Assembly (NCBI GenBank): GCA_902779395.1
Contig: CACZBK010000036.1
Span: 1 to 44,947 of the forward strand
Source of the DNA: an uncultured Lachnospiraceae bacterium
Lineage (GTDB): Bacteria; Bacillota; Clostridia; Lachnospirales; Lachnospiraceae
Direction: 5' to 3'
DNA: 44,947 bases
Part shown: piece after piece, positions 13,878-22,520 of the stretch
Numbering within the stretch: the stretch's first letter is position 1
How the letters are laid out: each line of letters begins with the position of its first letter
Position numbers and translations under genes: made by a program
Notes under the pieces: model-generated
The model's input: the letters and a program-made list of their open reading frames with translations, nothing else
Told to the model about the DNA's origin: nothing
The model's database searches: none

Positions 13878-15158
13878 TTGGATAATAAAAACAGTTTAAA
13901 AGATTTCTATCTGCTTTGGAGTACGCAGAGTCTGTCGCAACTTGGAAGCGCCATTACAGCGTTTGCGCTGACGCTGTGGCTTTATGAAAAGACAGGATCG
14001 GCGCTCAGTACGGCGTTGCTTCGAATATGTACTTATGTGCCGTATATCGCTATGAGCATTTTTGCAGGTGCGATATCGGATAAGTTTGATAAAAAGAGAA
14101 CCATGCTGGTGTGTGACCTGCTTGCGGCGCTTAGCACGATAGCGGTATTTGTATTGTATAAAACAGATCTGCTGGAAGTATGGCAGCTATACGTTATCAA
14201 TGCCGTTTCAGGACTTATGAATACAGTTCAGCAGCCTGCATCGGAAGTTGCCTATACTATGGTAACACCGGCAGAACACTATCAGAAGACAAGCGGTCTT
14301 CAATCATTATCGAGATCTCTTGTGACGATAGGAAATCCTGTTATTGCATCAGCAATTTATGGTATTGCCGGGCTGAATGCAGCTATCGGAGCTGATCTTA
14401 TTACTTTTGCTATAGCATTTATCACGCTTGCGCTATTTATAAGGATACCTGGGACCAGGGCAGAAGATAATAAGAATGAAGGTATTCTTAAACTGGCAAA
14501 GGAAGGTATCCTGTACTTAAAAGATAATACGATGATCCTGTATGTGATCCTGTTTATGGCAGGCGTGAATTTCGTTGCATCTGCATTTGATGCGGTTCTT
14601 CCGGCATATATTATTCCGAATGCGCGTGGCGGAAACTATGTGCTGGGTATAGTTACATCTTTTTCCGGGATCGCAATGGTAGTCGGGAGTCTATTTGCAA
14701 CATTCATGCCCAAACCCAAGAACAGGGTCAGGGTGATCTATCTTACGATGCTCTTTTCACTGGGAACAGAGAACTATCTGCTTGCTTTTTCAAGAAGTCC
14801 GTTTGTGTGGTGTATCGGACAGTTCCTGGGATGGATATTTGTTCCTGTGATGAGTACAAATCAGAATGTCATAATGAAAAATACGATACCTGCAAGATTG
14901 CTGGGAAGAGTGTATGCCTGCCGGAATACCCTTCAGTTTTTTACGATCCCGATAGGGCTTACTTTTGGAGGATTTATGGTTGACAGGGTATGCGAACCGA
15001 TTATGAGTAATAGCAGAGGGGATTTATTACAGTCCCTGTTCGGAAGCGGTAAGGGATCCGGGGCGGCATTAATGCTGTTTATACTTGGACTGCTTGGAAC
15101 GGGAATGTGCCTTGCATTCGGAAACAAACTGAAAAAATATAATTACTCTGACAAATAA
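13878..15158 (+). CDS. MFS transporter (drug-efflux type)
   Basis: The protein of about 426 residues has about 12 membrane segments in two halves. SLKDFYLLWSTQSLSQLGSA is helix 1, and GAISDKFDKKRTMLVCD is the family loop 2-3 motif (GxxxDxxxRR/K). This MFS_3-type layout (like MefA and related macrolide exporters) is seen throughout Firmicutes. It would use the proton gradient to export a small molecule from the cytosol. The start is taken as TTG 13878 with AAAAGGA 9 bases upstream; the open frame from 13800 lies inside the previous gene. It is probably co-transcribed with the S51-methyltransferase gene. Confidence 0.85.
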   Translation: MDNKNSLKDFYLLWSTQSLSQLGSAITAFALTLWLYEKTGSALSTALLRICTYVPYIAMSIFAGAISDKFDKKRTMLVCDLLAALSTIAVFVLYKTDLLEVWQLYVINAVSGLMNTVQQPASEVAYTMVTPAEHYQKTSGLQSLSRSLVTIGNPVIASAIYGIAGLNAAIGADLITFAIAFITLALFIRIPGTRAEDNKNEGILKLAKEGILYLKDNTMILYVILFMAGVNFVASAFDAVLPAYIIPNARGGNYVLGIVTSFSGIAMVVGSLFATFMPKPKNRVRVIYLTMLFSLGTENYLLAFSRSPFVWCIGQFLGWIFVPVMSTNQNVIMKNTIPARLLGRVYACRNTLQFFTIPIGLTFGGFMVDRVCEPIMSNSRGDLLQSLFGSGKGSGAALMLFILGLLGTGMCLAFGNKLKKYNYSDK

Positions 15159-15178
15159 GAAAGAATATCAGTCCATTA

Positions 15179-15237
15179 TTGACAAAAGAAAGGTAATGTG
15201 TTACATTTTATAACAATAAATGTAACACGTTACCTTT
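15179..15237 (+). promoter_or_regulatory. MarR promoter with two tandem palindromic operators
   Basis: TTGACA (15179-15184) and TACATT (15202-15207) are 17 bases apart. Two 12-base palindromes, GTAATGTGTTAC (15193-15204) and GTAACACGTTAC (15222-15233), lie 29 bases apart. The two boxes are themselves arranged as a 20-base inverted repeat (15189-15208 and 15218-15237, 19 of 20 matching). The first covers the spacer and -10 box, and the second covers the start of the transcript: a classic autorepression layout for the MarR gene that follows. Confidence 0.85.
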
Positions 15238-15263
15238 TGCATATACAGCGGATCGGAGGGAAA

Positions 15264-15743
15264 ATGAATTACGATGAAGTGATGAAAATGGATAAGGTAG
15301 AATTTGGTGATATGCCGCCGCAGCCTTTTCTTCTTGGCCTGCTCAGTGCATTCGATAACCGTTATCAGGCTGCAGCGGACGCCTATTTTAAGGAGATTAC
15401 ATGGAAACAGTTCTTTGCGATCATCTGTATCAATCTTTGCAGGGAGGCGCCTACGATAAACGAACTGTCCGAAGTAATGGGGAGTTCCCATCAGAATGTG
15501 AAACAAATCCTGCTCAGGCTTGAGAAAAAAGGATTTATAGCTGCTGTCGCAGATGATAAGGACAAAAGAAAGCAGCGCATCATAGTAACAGAGGCAGCAA
15601 GAGCTTTTTTGGAGGAAAACGATAACAACGGAGAGCAGAGCCGGTATATTATCGGCCGTATCTTTGACGGGGTCAGTGAAAAAGATCTGAAGACCACTAT
15701 TCAGACGATAATGAAAATGGAAAGGAATCTGAGCAAGATATGA
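15264..15743 (+). CDS. MarR-family transcriptional regulator
   Basis: The protein of about 159 residues has the MarR winged helix core: FDNRYQAAADAYFKEITWKQ and FFAIICINL as the dimer helices, TINELSEVMGSSHQNVKQIL then LRLEKKGFI as the helix-turn-helix, and the wing DDKDKRKQRIIVTEAARAFL. ATG 15264 follows GGAGGG; the earlier open frame from 15198 crosses the operator region and is rejected. The gene overlaps the flavodoxin gene by 4 bases (ATGA), so the pair is translationally coupled. Two strong palindromes upstream are its likely binding sites. Confidence 0.9.
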   Translation: MNYDEVMKMDKVEFGDMPPQPFLLGLLSAFDNRYQAAADAYFKEITWKQFFAIICINLCREAPTINELSEVMGSSHQNVKQILLRLEKKGFIAAVADDKDKRKQRIIVTEAARAFLEENDNNGEQSRYIIGRIFDGVSEKDLKTTIQTIMKMERNLSKI

Positions 15744-16276
15744 AAACACTTATCATTTACACATCACAGACCGGATTTACAAAGAGATACGCCGGGTGGA
15801 TCGCAGAGAGGATGGGAGCGGATACGCTTGAGTTAAAGGAAGCGAGAAAGAAAGATGCGGGATTTTTCGCAGGATATGATGCGATCGTCTACGGCGGATG
15901 GGCAATGGCCGGAAACGTAGCCAAGTCGAAATGGTTTCTTGATCATGTAGGTGCATGGAAAGATAAGCGTCTTGCGATATTCTGTGTAGGCGGCAGCCCT
16001 AATGATAATCCTGATGTGGAAGTTATGCTTCACAAGCTGCTTACGGATGAACAGAGAAAGTACATCGCCGCATTTTACTGTCAGGGCGGCTTCAATTATG
16101 AGAAAATGAATGCTGCATCCAGACTGGCCATGAAGATGTTCGTGGGAGCTCTTAAGAAAAAGAAAGATGCGAGCGAGGCTGAGAAGAAGATGGCTGAGGC
16201 GATCTCTTCGTCCTATGATATTTCGGATATCAGCTTTACGGATCCGATAGTAGAGTATCTTAACGGTGATTATTAG
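15740..16276 (+). CDS. Flavodoxin-domain protein
   Basis: The 178-residue protein starts MKTLIIYTSQTGFTKRYAGW, where TSQTGFTKRYA is the FMN phosphate loop (T-x-T-G-x-T). YDAIVYGGWAMAG is the second FMN loop and FCVGGSPNDNPDVE the third. Length and the KWFLDHVGAWKDKRLAIF strand match the flavodoxin_5/HemG-like group, which serves as FMN electron carriers or quinone/porphyrinogen oxidoreductases. It is coupled to the MarR gene by a 4-base overlap and so is probably induced when MarR releases its operators, which fits a redox or quinone stress response. Confidence 0.85.
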   Translation: MKTLIIYTSQTGFTKRYAGWIAERMGADTLELKEARKKDAGFFAGYDAIVYGGWAMAGNVAKSKWFLDHVGAWKDKRLAIFCVGGSPNDNPDVEVMLHKLLTDEQRKYIAAFYCQGGFNYEKMNAASRLAMKMFVGALKKKKDASEAEKKMAEAISSSYDISDISFTDPIVEYLNGDY

Positions 16277-16406
16277 AACGTGACACACTGTTGGCGTGTT
16301 TGCTTTGATAAGATATAGTAAACGAAGCTTCTTATTGCGCTTGCTATTTGTCATGGGCAGTATGTGAAGTGTAGATAGATTCGGGAACAGTTTGGGAGAT
16401 GATATA

Positions 16407-17285
16407 ATGCATTTTGTAGAAGCGAAGGGAATACTTAGCGACAGTGGCGGCGGCTGTGGTATGAACATATACCGCGGCTGTTCCCACGGCTGTATTTATT
16501 GTGACAGCAGGAGCAAGTGCTATCGCTTTACACACCCTTTTGAGGATATTGAGGTAAAGCAGAATGCACCGGAGCTTCTGGAAAAGGCGCTTAAATCGAA
16601 AAGAAAAAAGTGTATGATCGGAACAGGCGCGATGTCAGATCCGTACATGCATTGTGAAGAAGAACTTAAGCTGACAAGAAAATGCCTGCAGATCATTCTT
16701 AAGTACGGTTTCGGTGTTGCGGTTCAGACTAAATCGGACCGGATCCTCAGGGATATCGATCTGTTATCGGAGATCAACCGTTCTGCTAAATGCGTTGTCC
16801 AGATGACGCTTACTACTTATGATGATGATCTGTGCCGGATTGTGGAGCCAAACGTATGCAATACAAAACGCCGTATCGAGGTATTGCTAAAGATGCGGGA
16901 AATGGGGATACCCACAGTAGTCTGGCTAACGCCGATCCTTCCGTTTATCAATGATACGGAGGAAAACATCACAGCGATCCTTAACGAATGTGTAAGAGCA
17001 GGAGTGAAGGGAGTGATCGACTTCGGCATGGGACTGACGCTTAGGGAAGGAGACAGGGAATACTATTACAACGCGCTGGATAAGCATTTCCCTGGAATGA
17101 AAGAGCGCTATATCAGGTGCTACGGGAATGCTTATGAACTTCCGAGCCCGAAGGCAAAAGAATTGAAGGGGATATTCCGGAGGATCTGTAAAGAAAACGG
17201 GATGCTGTCAACGCCGGATGAGTGTTTCAATTTTATGAGGGAAATGCCGGAGAAGTATCCGCAGATGAGCATATTCGATCTGTAA
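16407..17285 (+). CDS. Radical SAM protein, spore-photoproduct-lyase-like (SplB group)
   Basis: The protein of about 292 residues has the radical SAM motif CSHGCIYC (Cys 25, 29, 32; CX3CX2C) after EAKGILSDSGGGCGMNIYRG. It then reads KRKKCMIGTGAMSDPYMHCE and VQMTLTTYDDDLCRIVEPNV, the layout of the Rv2578c/SPL-like group (PA0069 type). These reduce SAM with a 4Fe-4S cluster to make a 5'-deoxyadenosyl radical; the substrate of this subgroup is not established. The ATG at 16407 follows GGGAG; a TTG 15 bases earlier precedes that site. It stands alone, ends in a terminator, and lies 130 bases after the flavodoxin gene, which could supply electrons. Confidence 0.85.
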   Translation: MHFVEAKGILSDSGGGCGMNIYRGCSHGCIYCDSRSKCYRFTHPFEDIEVKQNAPELLEKALKSKRKKCMIGTGAMSDPYMHCEEELKLTRKCLQIILKYGFGVAVQTKSDRILRDIDLLSEINRSAKCVVQMTLTTYDDDLCRIVEPNVCNTKRRIEVLLKMREMGIPTVVWLTPILPFINDTEENITAILNECVRAGVKGVIDFGMGLTLREGDREYYYNALDKHFPGMKERYIRCYGNAYELPSPKAKELKGIFRRICKENGMLSTPDECFNFMREMPEKYPQMSIFDL

Positions 17286-17312
17286 AGCCCTGATCACGAA
17301 TAGAATGTTTTG

Positions 17313-17341
17313 GGGCCGGGATCAATACCGGTCCTTTTTTT
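17313..17341 (+). terminator. Rho-independent terminator
   Basis: GGGCCGG pairs with CCGGTCC (one G-T pair) around an 8-base loop and is followed by seven Ts. It closes the radical SAM transcript. Confidence 0.75.
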
Positions 17342-17360
17342 GTGTTTATGAAGAAAAATA

Positions 17361-17413
17361 TTGACAAAATCGACATGCGTGTCTATAATGTGATAAAAAC
17401 GACACGGATGTCG
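17361..17413 (+). promoter_or_regulatory. Promoter with two TetR operators
   Basis: TTGACA (17361-17366) and TATAAT (17384-17389) have a 17-base spacer. One palindrome, CGACATGCGTGTC (17371-17383), fills the spacer. A second, CGACACGGATGTCG (17400-17413), lies at the transcript start. Both share CGACA-N4-TGTC(G) and lie 29 bases apart, so the TetR protein downstream very probably represses itself here. Confidence 0.85.
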
Positions 17414-17436
17414 AAAAAACGAAGGGGGGTACAGCA

Positions 17437-18009
17437 TTGACTAAAGGAGAAAAAACACGAGAGAATATTATAGATGCGTCGTACGCACTATTTTCGATGA
17501 AGGGCTTTAAGCAGGTGACGATGAAAGATGTTTGTGAAGTCACAGGGATGAGCAGGGGAGGTCTGTACAGTCATTTTTCAGGAACGGATCAGCTCTTTGA
17601 GGCAGTGCTTGAAAAGATCACAGAAAAGAGCGCGGCAGATTTTCAGAAAGAGATAGAAAAGGAAATTCCGGCGGCGAAGATCCTGGAAAGCGCCCTGCAT
17701 CTTATGGAAGAAGAAATGAAGCACCCCAAAGATTCGTTAAGCATTGCTCTTTATGAGTTTGTGGAAATGACAGACAGCGATATAATGGAACAACTTAACC
17801 GGAATGCGGAAGAAAAATGGAAAAAGCTTATCCGTTACGGAATAAAAAGAGGAGAATTCCGGGAGGTAAACGTTGATGAAATAGTTAATGTGATCCTGTA
17901 TTCTTATCAGGGAGCACGAATGTGGAGCAGGATCATATCCATGAAGCCAAAGACGTTCCGCTCTATTACGGATCACATCAGAAAACAGCTGACAGGAGGA
18001 GAGAGATGA
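17437..18009 (+). CDS. TetR/AcrR-family transcriptional regulator
   Basis: The 190-residue protein has a TetR helix-turn-helix in residues 5-55 (TRENIIDASYALFSMKGFKQ, VTMKDVCEVTGMSRGGLYSH, FSGTDQLFEAVL) and a C-terminal ligand domain of the kind seen in YfiR/TetR_C_6-like proteins. The start is TTG 17437, with AAGGGGGG 7 bases upstream and no ATG that fits. It overlaps the acetyltransferase gene by 4 bases (ATGA). Two near-identical operators in its promoter point to autorepression, with the acetyltransferase as the regulated partner. The inducer is unknown. Confidence 0.9.
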   Translation: MTKGEKTRENIIDASYALFSMKGFKQVTMKDVCEVTGMSRGGLYSHFSGTDQLFEAVLEKITEKSAADFQKEIEKEIPAAKILESALHLMEEEMKHPKDSLSIALYEFVEMTDSDIMEQLNRNAEEKWKKLIRYGIKRGEFREVNVDEIVNVILYSYQGARMWSRIISMKPKTFRSITDHIRKQLTGGER

Positions 18010-18572
18010 TAACATTGAAAAGGCCGGTTAAGGAATATGAAACAGAGGCATTAGCATTTAAGCGGGAATTCTTCGATAACGGGGAGACTACGATAAACGG
18101 CAGTGAATTACTGGATCGGATGGACTCATACGATGAATGGCTTAAGTCTGTTACGGATAATACATCTTCAGATACGGTAAATCCTTCCTGGGTAGTCACC
18201 GACACATATTTTGCATTCGACGAAAAGGACAGGATCGTGGGCATCATCGATCTTCGTCACGAGCTGAACGATTTTCTGAAAGATTTTGGGAACAGCGGAT
18301 ACAGCGTGCGGCCGAGTGAGCGGCGAAAAGGATATGCAACGGAAATGTTAAGGCTTGTTACAGAGCATGCGCGCCGGATAGGAATGAATAAACTCCGGCT
18401 TTCGGTTGAGCGCTCAAATGAACCATCCGTAAAGACAATAATAAAGAATGGCGGTAAGTATGAGAGAAGCTTCATATTTGAGGACGAGGAGGCCGATATA
18501 TACCTGATCAGCCTTTATCCAAAAGCCGCAGACAGGGCAGATGGGAGATCTAAATCCGGTAAAAAGTATTGA
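18006..18572 (+). CDS. GNAT N-acetyltransferase
   Basis: The protein of about 188 residues shows WVVTDTYFAFDEKDRIVGII as the central strands and SGYSVRPSERRKGYATEMLR as strand four plus the acetyl-CoA loop (RRKGYA). ARRIGMNKLRLSVERSNEPS and KTIIKNGGKYER form the C-terminal part. It belongs to the predicted acetyltransferase group of COG3981 type. The ATG at 18006 overlaps the TetR stop by 4 bases, so it is translated with the regulator and probably de-repressed by the same inducer, possibly the compound it acetylates. Confidence 0.87.
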   Translation: MITLKRPVKEYETEALAFKREFFDNGETTINGSELLDRMDSYDEWLKSVTDNTSSDTVNPSWVVTDTYFAFDEKDRIVGIIDLRHELNDFLKDFGNSGYSVRPSERRKGYATEMLRLVTEHARRIGMNKLRLSVERSNEPSVKTIIKNGGKYERSFIFEDEEADIYLISLYPKAADRADGRSKSGKKY

Positions 18573-18668
18573 CGACAAAGGGAGCTGACCCGATAATATA
18601 AAGGATAAGATGAGGGATGAAGAAGGCAGCAAAGATTCGGCAGGAGGATTCGTCCTGGGAGGTAGTGA

Positions 18669-20582
18669 ATGACTTATTCGATCATCGGGATCCTTGCATC
18701 CGTTATCCTGCTGATCACCAATCGGGATCTTTTGAGAAAAGGCAGGATCCTGACGCGGGCACAGCACGCATACCGGAGTTTTCTTGTGGGTGTTATGGCC
18801 TACTATATAACGGATCTGCTCTGGGGTATTTTAGATGAGCATCATCTAATACTGGCTCTTTATGTGGATACGACGGTCCATTTCGCAGCTATGGCTATGG
18901 CGGTCATGCTCTGGACAAGGTATGTAATCGATTATCTTAAAGGAGAAAAAGGATTTGCGAAGCTGCTGTTCTTTGTGGGACAGTGCTTTTTATGGTTCGA
19001 ACTTATCGTTATCATTATCAATTTCTTTTATCCGGTACTGTTCCGTTTTGATGAAGATGGCGGGTATCATGCGTATATAGCACGCTATCTGACATTGGGT
19101 ATACAGATCCTTATGTTTTTGCTGACGTCCGTTTATACGCTTGTGATCACAGCCAGATCAAAAGGATCCGTAAAAATGCGTCATCTTACGATCGGTCTTT
19201 TCGGGATCGCCATGATCATCCTTATCGCACTTCAGGTTTTTTATCCTCTAATGCCATTTTACGCTATGGGCTATATGCTCGGGACCTGCCTGCTTCATAG
19301 TTTTGTTATGGAGGACGAAAAGGAAGAATACCGCCAGGAACTTGAGGAGGCGGTAAAAAGGGAAAAACAGCAAAAACAGGAACTGACCGAAAGCCGTGAA
19401 GCTCTCCGGGACGCGCTTGCAGTCGCAGAAAAAGCCAACAAGGCAAAGACAGCATTTCTTTCGAATGTGAGTCATGAGATAAGAACACCGATGAATGCGA
19501 TAATAGGACTGAACAATATCGCGATGAACGATCCTACGGCCAGTGATGAAGTGAAGGGTTATCTTGAAAAGATAAGAGGATCGTCACAGCATCTGCTGGC
19601 GATAATCAATGACATACTGGATATGAACCGTATCGAATCCGGCATGATGGTGATCAAAAAAGAGGAGTTTTCTCTGGACGATGCGATAGAACAGGTGAAT
19701 ATGATGATCGGAGATCAGTGCAGGGAGAAAGGGATACACTACGAATGCAGCGTTAAAGGAAAGACTGATGATTACTATACAGGCGATGAAATGAAGCTTA
19801 AACAGGTGATCATCAATATCCTTGGAAATGCAGTTAAATTTACCCCGACGGGAGGAACGGTGCAGTTTTTGGTTGAGGAGTGCGCAAGAAACAAGCGCAT
19901 GACGACATTTAAGATGATCTTTAAGGATACCGGGATCGGAATGAGCAGCGAGTTTCTGCCGCATATCTTTGAAGCATTCAGTCAGGAGGAACCATCGAAT
20001 TCAAACAGATACGGCAGCACGGGACTTGGAATGCCTATTACCAAAAGTCTGGTGGAGCTGATGAACGGCAGTATCGATGTGGAGAGCAAAAAAGGCGCGG
20101 GAACTACTTTTACTGCGACCATCACGCTGGAAAGATCCGACAGGAAGAAAGAAGAGCAGGAGAAGCTCAAAGCGGAAAGAGAGCCCGTTATTCATAAAGA
20201 CCGCAGGATACTTTTAGCGGAAGATGTAGATATAAATGCGGAGATCATGATCGCTGTGCTTGAGACAAAGGAAATAAAGACCGAGCATGCCGTAAACGGG
20301 AAAAAGGCAGTAGAGATGTTTGAAGAGCATGAGCCGGGATACTATGATGCGATCCTTATGGACATGCGTATGCCGGTAATGGACGGACTTGAAGCAGCAA
20401 AGGTGATCAGAGCGATGGACCGGGAAGATGCAAAAACAATCCCGATCATCGCGCTTACCGCCAATGCGTTTGATGAGGATGTCCAAAGGAGCATGCAGGC
20501 CGGACTTAATGCACATTTGTCGAAACCGGTGGAACCGGACCGCTTATTTGCTGAGCTGGACAGTTTGTGGAATATCGTATAA
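18669..20582 (+). CDS. Membrane hybrid sensor histidine kinase with receiver domain
   Basis: The protein has 637 residues. The N-terminal 215 residues hold about seven hydrophobic segments with no extracytoplasmic domain, a membrane-embedded sensor. A coiled-coil of about residues 215-260 (KEEYRQELEEAVKREKQQKQ) leads to the HisKA box FLSNVSHEIRTPMNAIIG with the phosphorylated His near residue 270. An ATPase domain with NAVKFT, DTGIGM and STGLGM boxes follows, and from residue 510 a receiver (RILLAEDVDINAEIM, Asp near 565 in ILMDMRMPVMDG, KP at the end). GGAGG lies 6 bases before the ATG. No partner response regulator or Hpt gene is adjacent. Confidence 0.9.
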   Translation: MTYSIIGILASVILLITNRDLLRKGRILTRAQHAYRSFLVGVMAYYITDLLWGILDEHHLILALYVDTTVHFAAMAMAVMLWTRYVIDYLKGEKGFAKLLFFVGQCFLWFELIVIIINFFYPVLFRFDEDGGYHAYIARYLTLGIQILMFLLTSVYTLVITARSKGSVKMRHLTIGLFGIAMIILIALQVFYPLMPFYAMGYMLGTCLLHSFVMEDEKEEYRQELEEAVKREKQQKQELTESREALRDALAVAEKANKAKTAFLSNVSHEIRTPMNAIIGLNNIAMNDPTASDEVKGYLEKIRGSSQHLLAIINDILDMNRIESGMMVIKKEEFSLDDAIEQVNMMIGDQCREKGIHYECSVKGKTDDYYTGDEMKLKQVIINILGNAVKFTPTGGTVQFLVEECARNKRMTTFKMIFKDTGIGMSSEFLPHIFEAFSQEEPSNSNRYGSTGLGMPITKSLVELMNGSIDVESKKGAGTTFTATITLERSDRKKEEQEKLKAEREPVIHKDRRILLAEDVDINAEIMIAVLETKEIKTEHAVNGKKAVEMFEEHEPGYYDAILMDMRMPVMDGLEAAKVIRAMDREDAKTIPIIALTANAFDEDVQRSMQAGLNAHLSKPVEPDRLFAELDSLWNIV

Positions 20583-20583
20583 T

Positions 20584-20652
20584 AAAACCACGAGGTCCGT
20601 CCCAATGGGTTCTCATTTGAAAAAGAAAAACCACGAGGTCCGTCCCAGTGGT
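20584..20652. repeat. Two tandem copies of a 19-base repeat core
   Basis: AAAACCACGAGGTCCGTCC occurs at 20584-20602 and again at 20627-20645; a third copy is at 25835-25853. The second copy extends to a small stem, ACCAC/GTGGT. The copies start right after the kinase stop and end 26 bases before the ABC exporter gene. They form weak hairpins, and their core (GGTCCGTCC) is one base away from the GGACCGTCC of the larger palindromic repeats. Confidence 0.75.
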
Positions 20653-20678
20653 AGATTTGTGTTTATAAAGGAGCGAAC

Positions 20679-22520
20679 GTGAAAGAAAACGAAAAAAAGA
20701 AAAAAGAAAAGCTGTCTTTTGCAGCGACAATGAAAAACTCATGGTTTGCCTTAAAACTTGCGGCAGAAATATGCCCGAGTTTTATAGCACACACATTTAT
20801 TATGTGGCTTATCGGGCAGAGTGAGTGGGTATTTTTTGACGGCATATTCATGAAGGTGATCGTTAACGCTTTGTCTGAAGGTCGGGAGTTTAGCAGCATC
20901 TTAAGATTTATCCTTATATGCGGCGCAATTTTCTGCGTTCTGGCGGTCTATACGATGTATGTGGATAATGTAGTTTATCCTTTAAAGACTAACAGGCTTT
21001 ACGGTGGCATATACAAAAAGCTTTATGCCAAAGCAAAAAATGTTGAGCTTTCATGTTATGAGGATCCCGATTTTTATAACCGCTACACTATGGCAATGGA
21101 TGGAGCAGAGCAAAAGATCGCATCCGTTATCAGAGGAATGATAGGCGCGATCATCGGCGCAGCGGCTTCCGTATCCGTATTTTACATGATGTATGAGATA
21201 GATCATTATGCCATGCTTTTTATCATTTCACCGCTTATAGGTAATTTCCTTTTCGGCAATCTTAAGAATAAATATGAGTATCAGAGATATAAGGAACAGG
21301 CGCCCAATGAAAAGGTGCTTAATTACGTAAGCCGTATGATGTATCTTCCCGACGGAGCCAAGGAGATCAGGCTTTCCAATGTATTCTCTCTGATGAGGAA
21401 ACAGTACGGGGAAGCTACGGTAAAAAACGTAAAAGTTGCTGATAAATACGCCTTTCGAAATGCGAATATGAACTTCTGGCGCATAACCTTTACTTTTACC
21501 GTTATCTTTGAAGGCGTGCTGCTTTATGCGATCTATCGAAACCGGGTAACGGGCAGTATCTCTCTTGCGGAGCTGACCATTATGACAAGCCTGATGGTTG
21601 CCATGACCTGGATACTCATAAGGGTATTTGAAAATGTAATGGAAGTTCTGAAAAACGGCATGTTTATAAATAATCTTAAGGGATTCCTCGAGTATGAGGA
21701 GAAGATCCCGGAAGACTATGACGGGGAGATGCCGGACAGGGAATTTAAGAGCCTGGAATTTAGAGATGTTTCTTTCTCTTATAAAGATAAAGAGATCATA
21801 CATAAGCTTTCGTTCAGGATCGATAAAGGGGAGACCGCGGCATTGGTGGGACATAACGGCGCCGGCAAAACAACTATCATAAAGCTTATGTTAAGACTAT
21901 ATGATCCTGACAGCGGCGTGATCCTCTATAACGGTAAGGATATTAAGACATATAATCTTAAAGCCTACAGAGATATCTTCGCCACTACCTTCCAGGATTT
22001 CAAACTTTTTGGAATGACGGTTAAGGAAAATGTCCTTATGGGAAGGGACTATGAAAACGAGGAAGCATCGGTAAAAAAGGCTTTAAAAAAGGCAGATGTT
22101 CTTAAGCGTATCGAAGAGCTGGATAAAGGTATCGATTCAGTGATGACAAAGGAATTTGATGAGGACGGCTGTGTACTTTCGGGCGGTGAGAGCCAGAAGC
22201 TGGCCGTTGCCAGAACCTTTATAAAAGATGCACCCATGAAGATATTTGACGAGCCTTCAAGCGCCCTGGATCCGATAGCAGAGTATGAACTTTTTAACAG
22301 TATTATCGGTGAAGGAAAAGATCACACCATGCTCTTTATCTCGCACAGGCTTTCGTCGGTAAAAAACTGCGACAAAGTCTTTATGCTTGAAAAGGGGGCT
22401 CTGATCGAGGAGGGAACCCACAAAGAACTTATGGGAAAGAACGGAAGTTATGCAGCTATGTATAAAAAACAGGCGATGAACTACCTCGCAATAGAAAATG
22501 AAGAGGAGGTGATCGCATAA
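20679..22520 (+). CDS. ABC exporter half-transporter 1 (fused membrane and ATPase domains)
   Basis: The 613-residue protein has a six-helix exporter membrane domain (residues 20-330) and an ATPase domain with Walker A GHNGAGKTT (about 391-399), signature LSGGESQ (about 501), Walker B KIFDEPSSALDP with catalytic Glu, and switch His in FISHRLSS. It uses GTG 20679 with AAAGGAG upstream. It overlaps the next half-transporter by one base, so the two form a heterodimeric lipid-flippase/peptide-exporter-like pump. Both sites look catalytically complete. The substrate is not known; exporters of this group with the DEPSSALDP motif are often linked to peptide or drug export. Confidence 0.9.
   Translation: MKENEKKKKEKLSFAATMKNSWFALKLAAEICPSFIAHTFIMWLIGQSEWVFFDGIFMKVIVNALSEGREFSSILRFILICGAIFCVLAVYTMYVDNVVYPLKTNRLYGGIYKKLYAKAKNVELSCYEDPDFYNRYTMAMDGAEQKIASVIRGMIGAIIGAAASVSVFYMMYEIDHYAMLFIISPLIGNFLFGNLKNKYEYQRYKEQAPNEKVLNYVSRMMYLPDGAKEIRLSNVFSLMRKQYGEATVKNVKVADKYAFRNANMNFWRITFTFTVIFEGVLLYAIYRNRVTGSISLAELTIMTSLMVAMTWILIRVFENVMEVLKNGMFINNLKGFLEYEEKIPEDYDGEMPDREFKSLEFRDVSFSYKDKEIIHKLSFRIDKGETAALVGHNGAGKTTIIKLMLRLYDPDSGVILYNGKDIKTYNLKAYRDIFATTFQDFKLFGMTVKENVLMGRDYENEEASVKKALKKADVLKRIEELDKGIDSVMTKEFDEDGCVLSGGESQKLAVARTFIKDAPMKIFDEPSSALDPIAEYELFNSIIGEGKDHTMLFISHRLSSVKNCDKVFMLEKGALIEEGTHKELMGKNGSYAAMYKKQAMNYLAIENEEEVIA

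Noticed and set aside
1-18600. Integron-like cassette array, suggested by many small resistance-type genes
   Set aside because: No integrase and no attC-like repeats between the genes; the two hairpin copies are not at regular gene boundaries.
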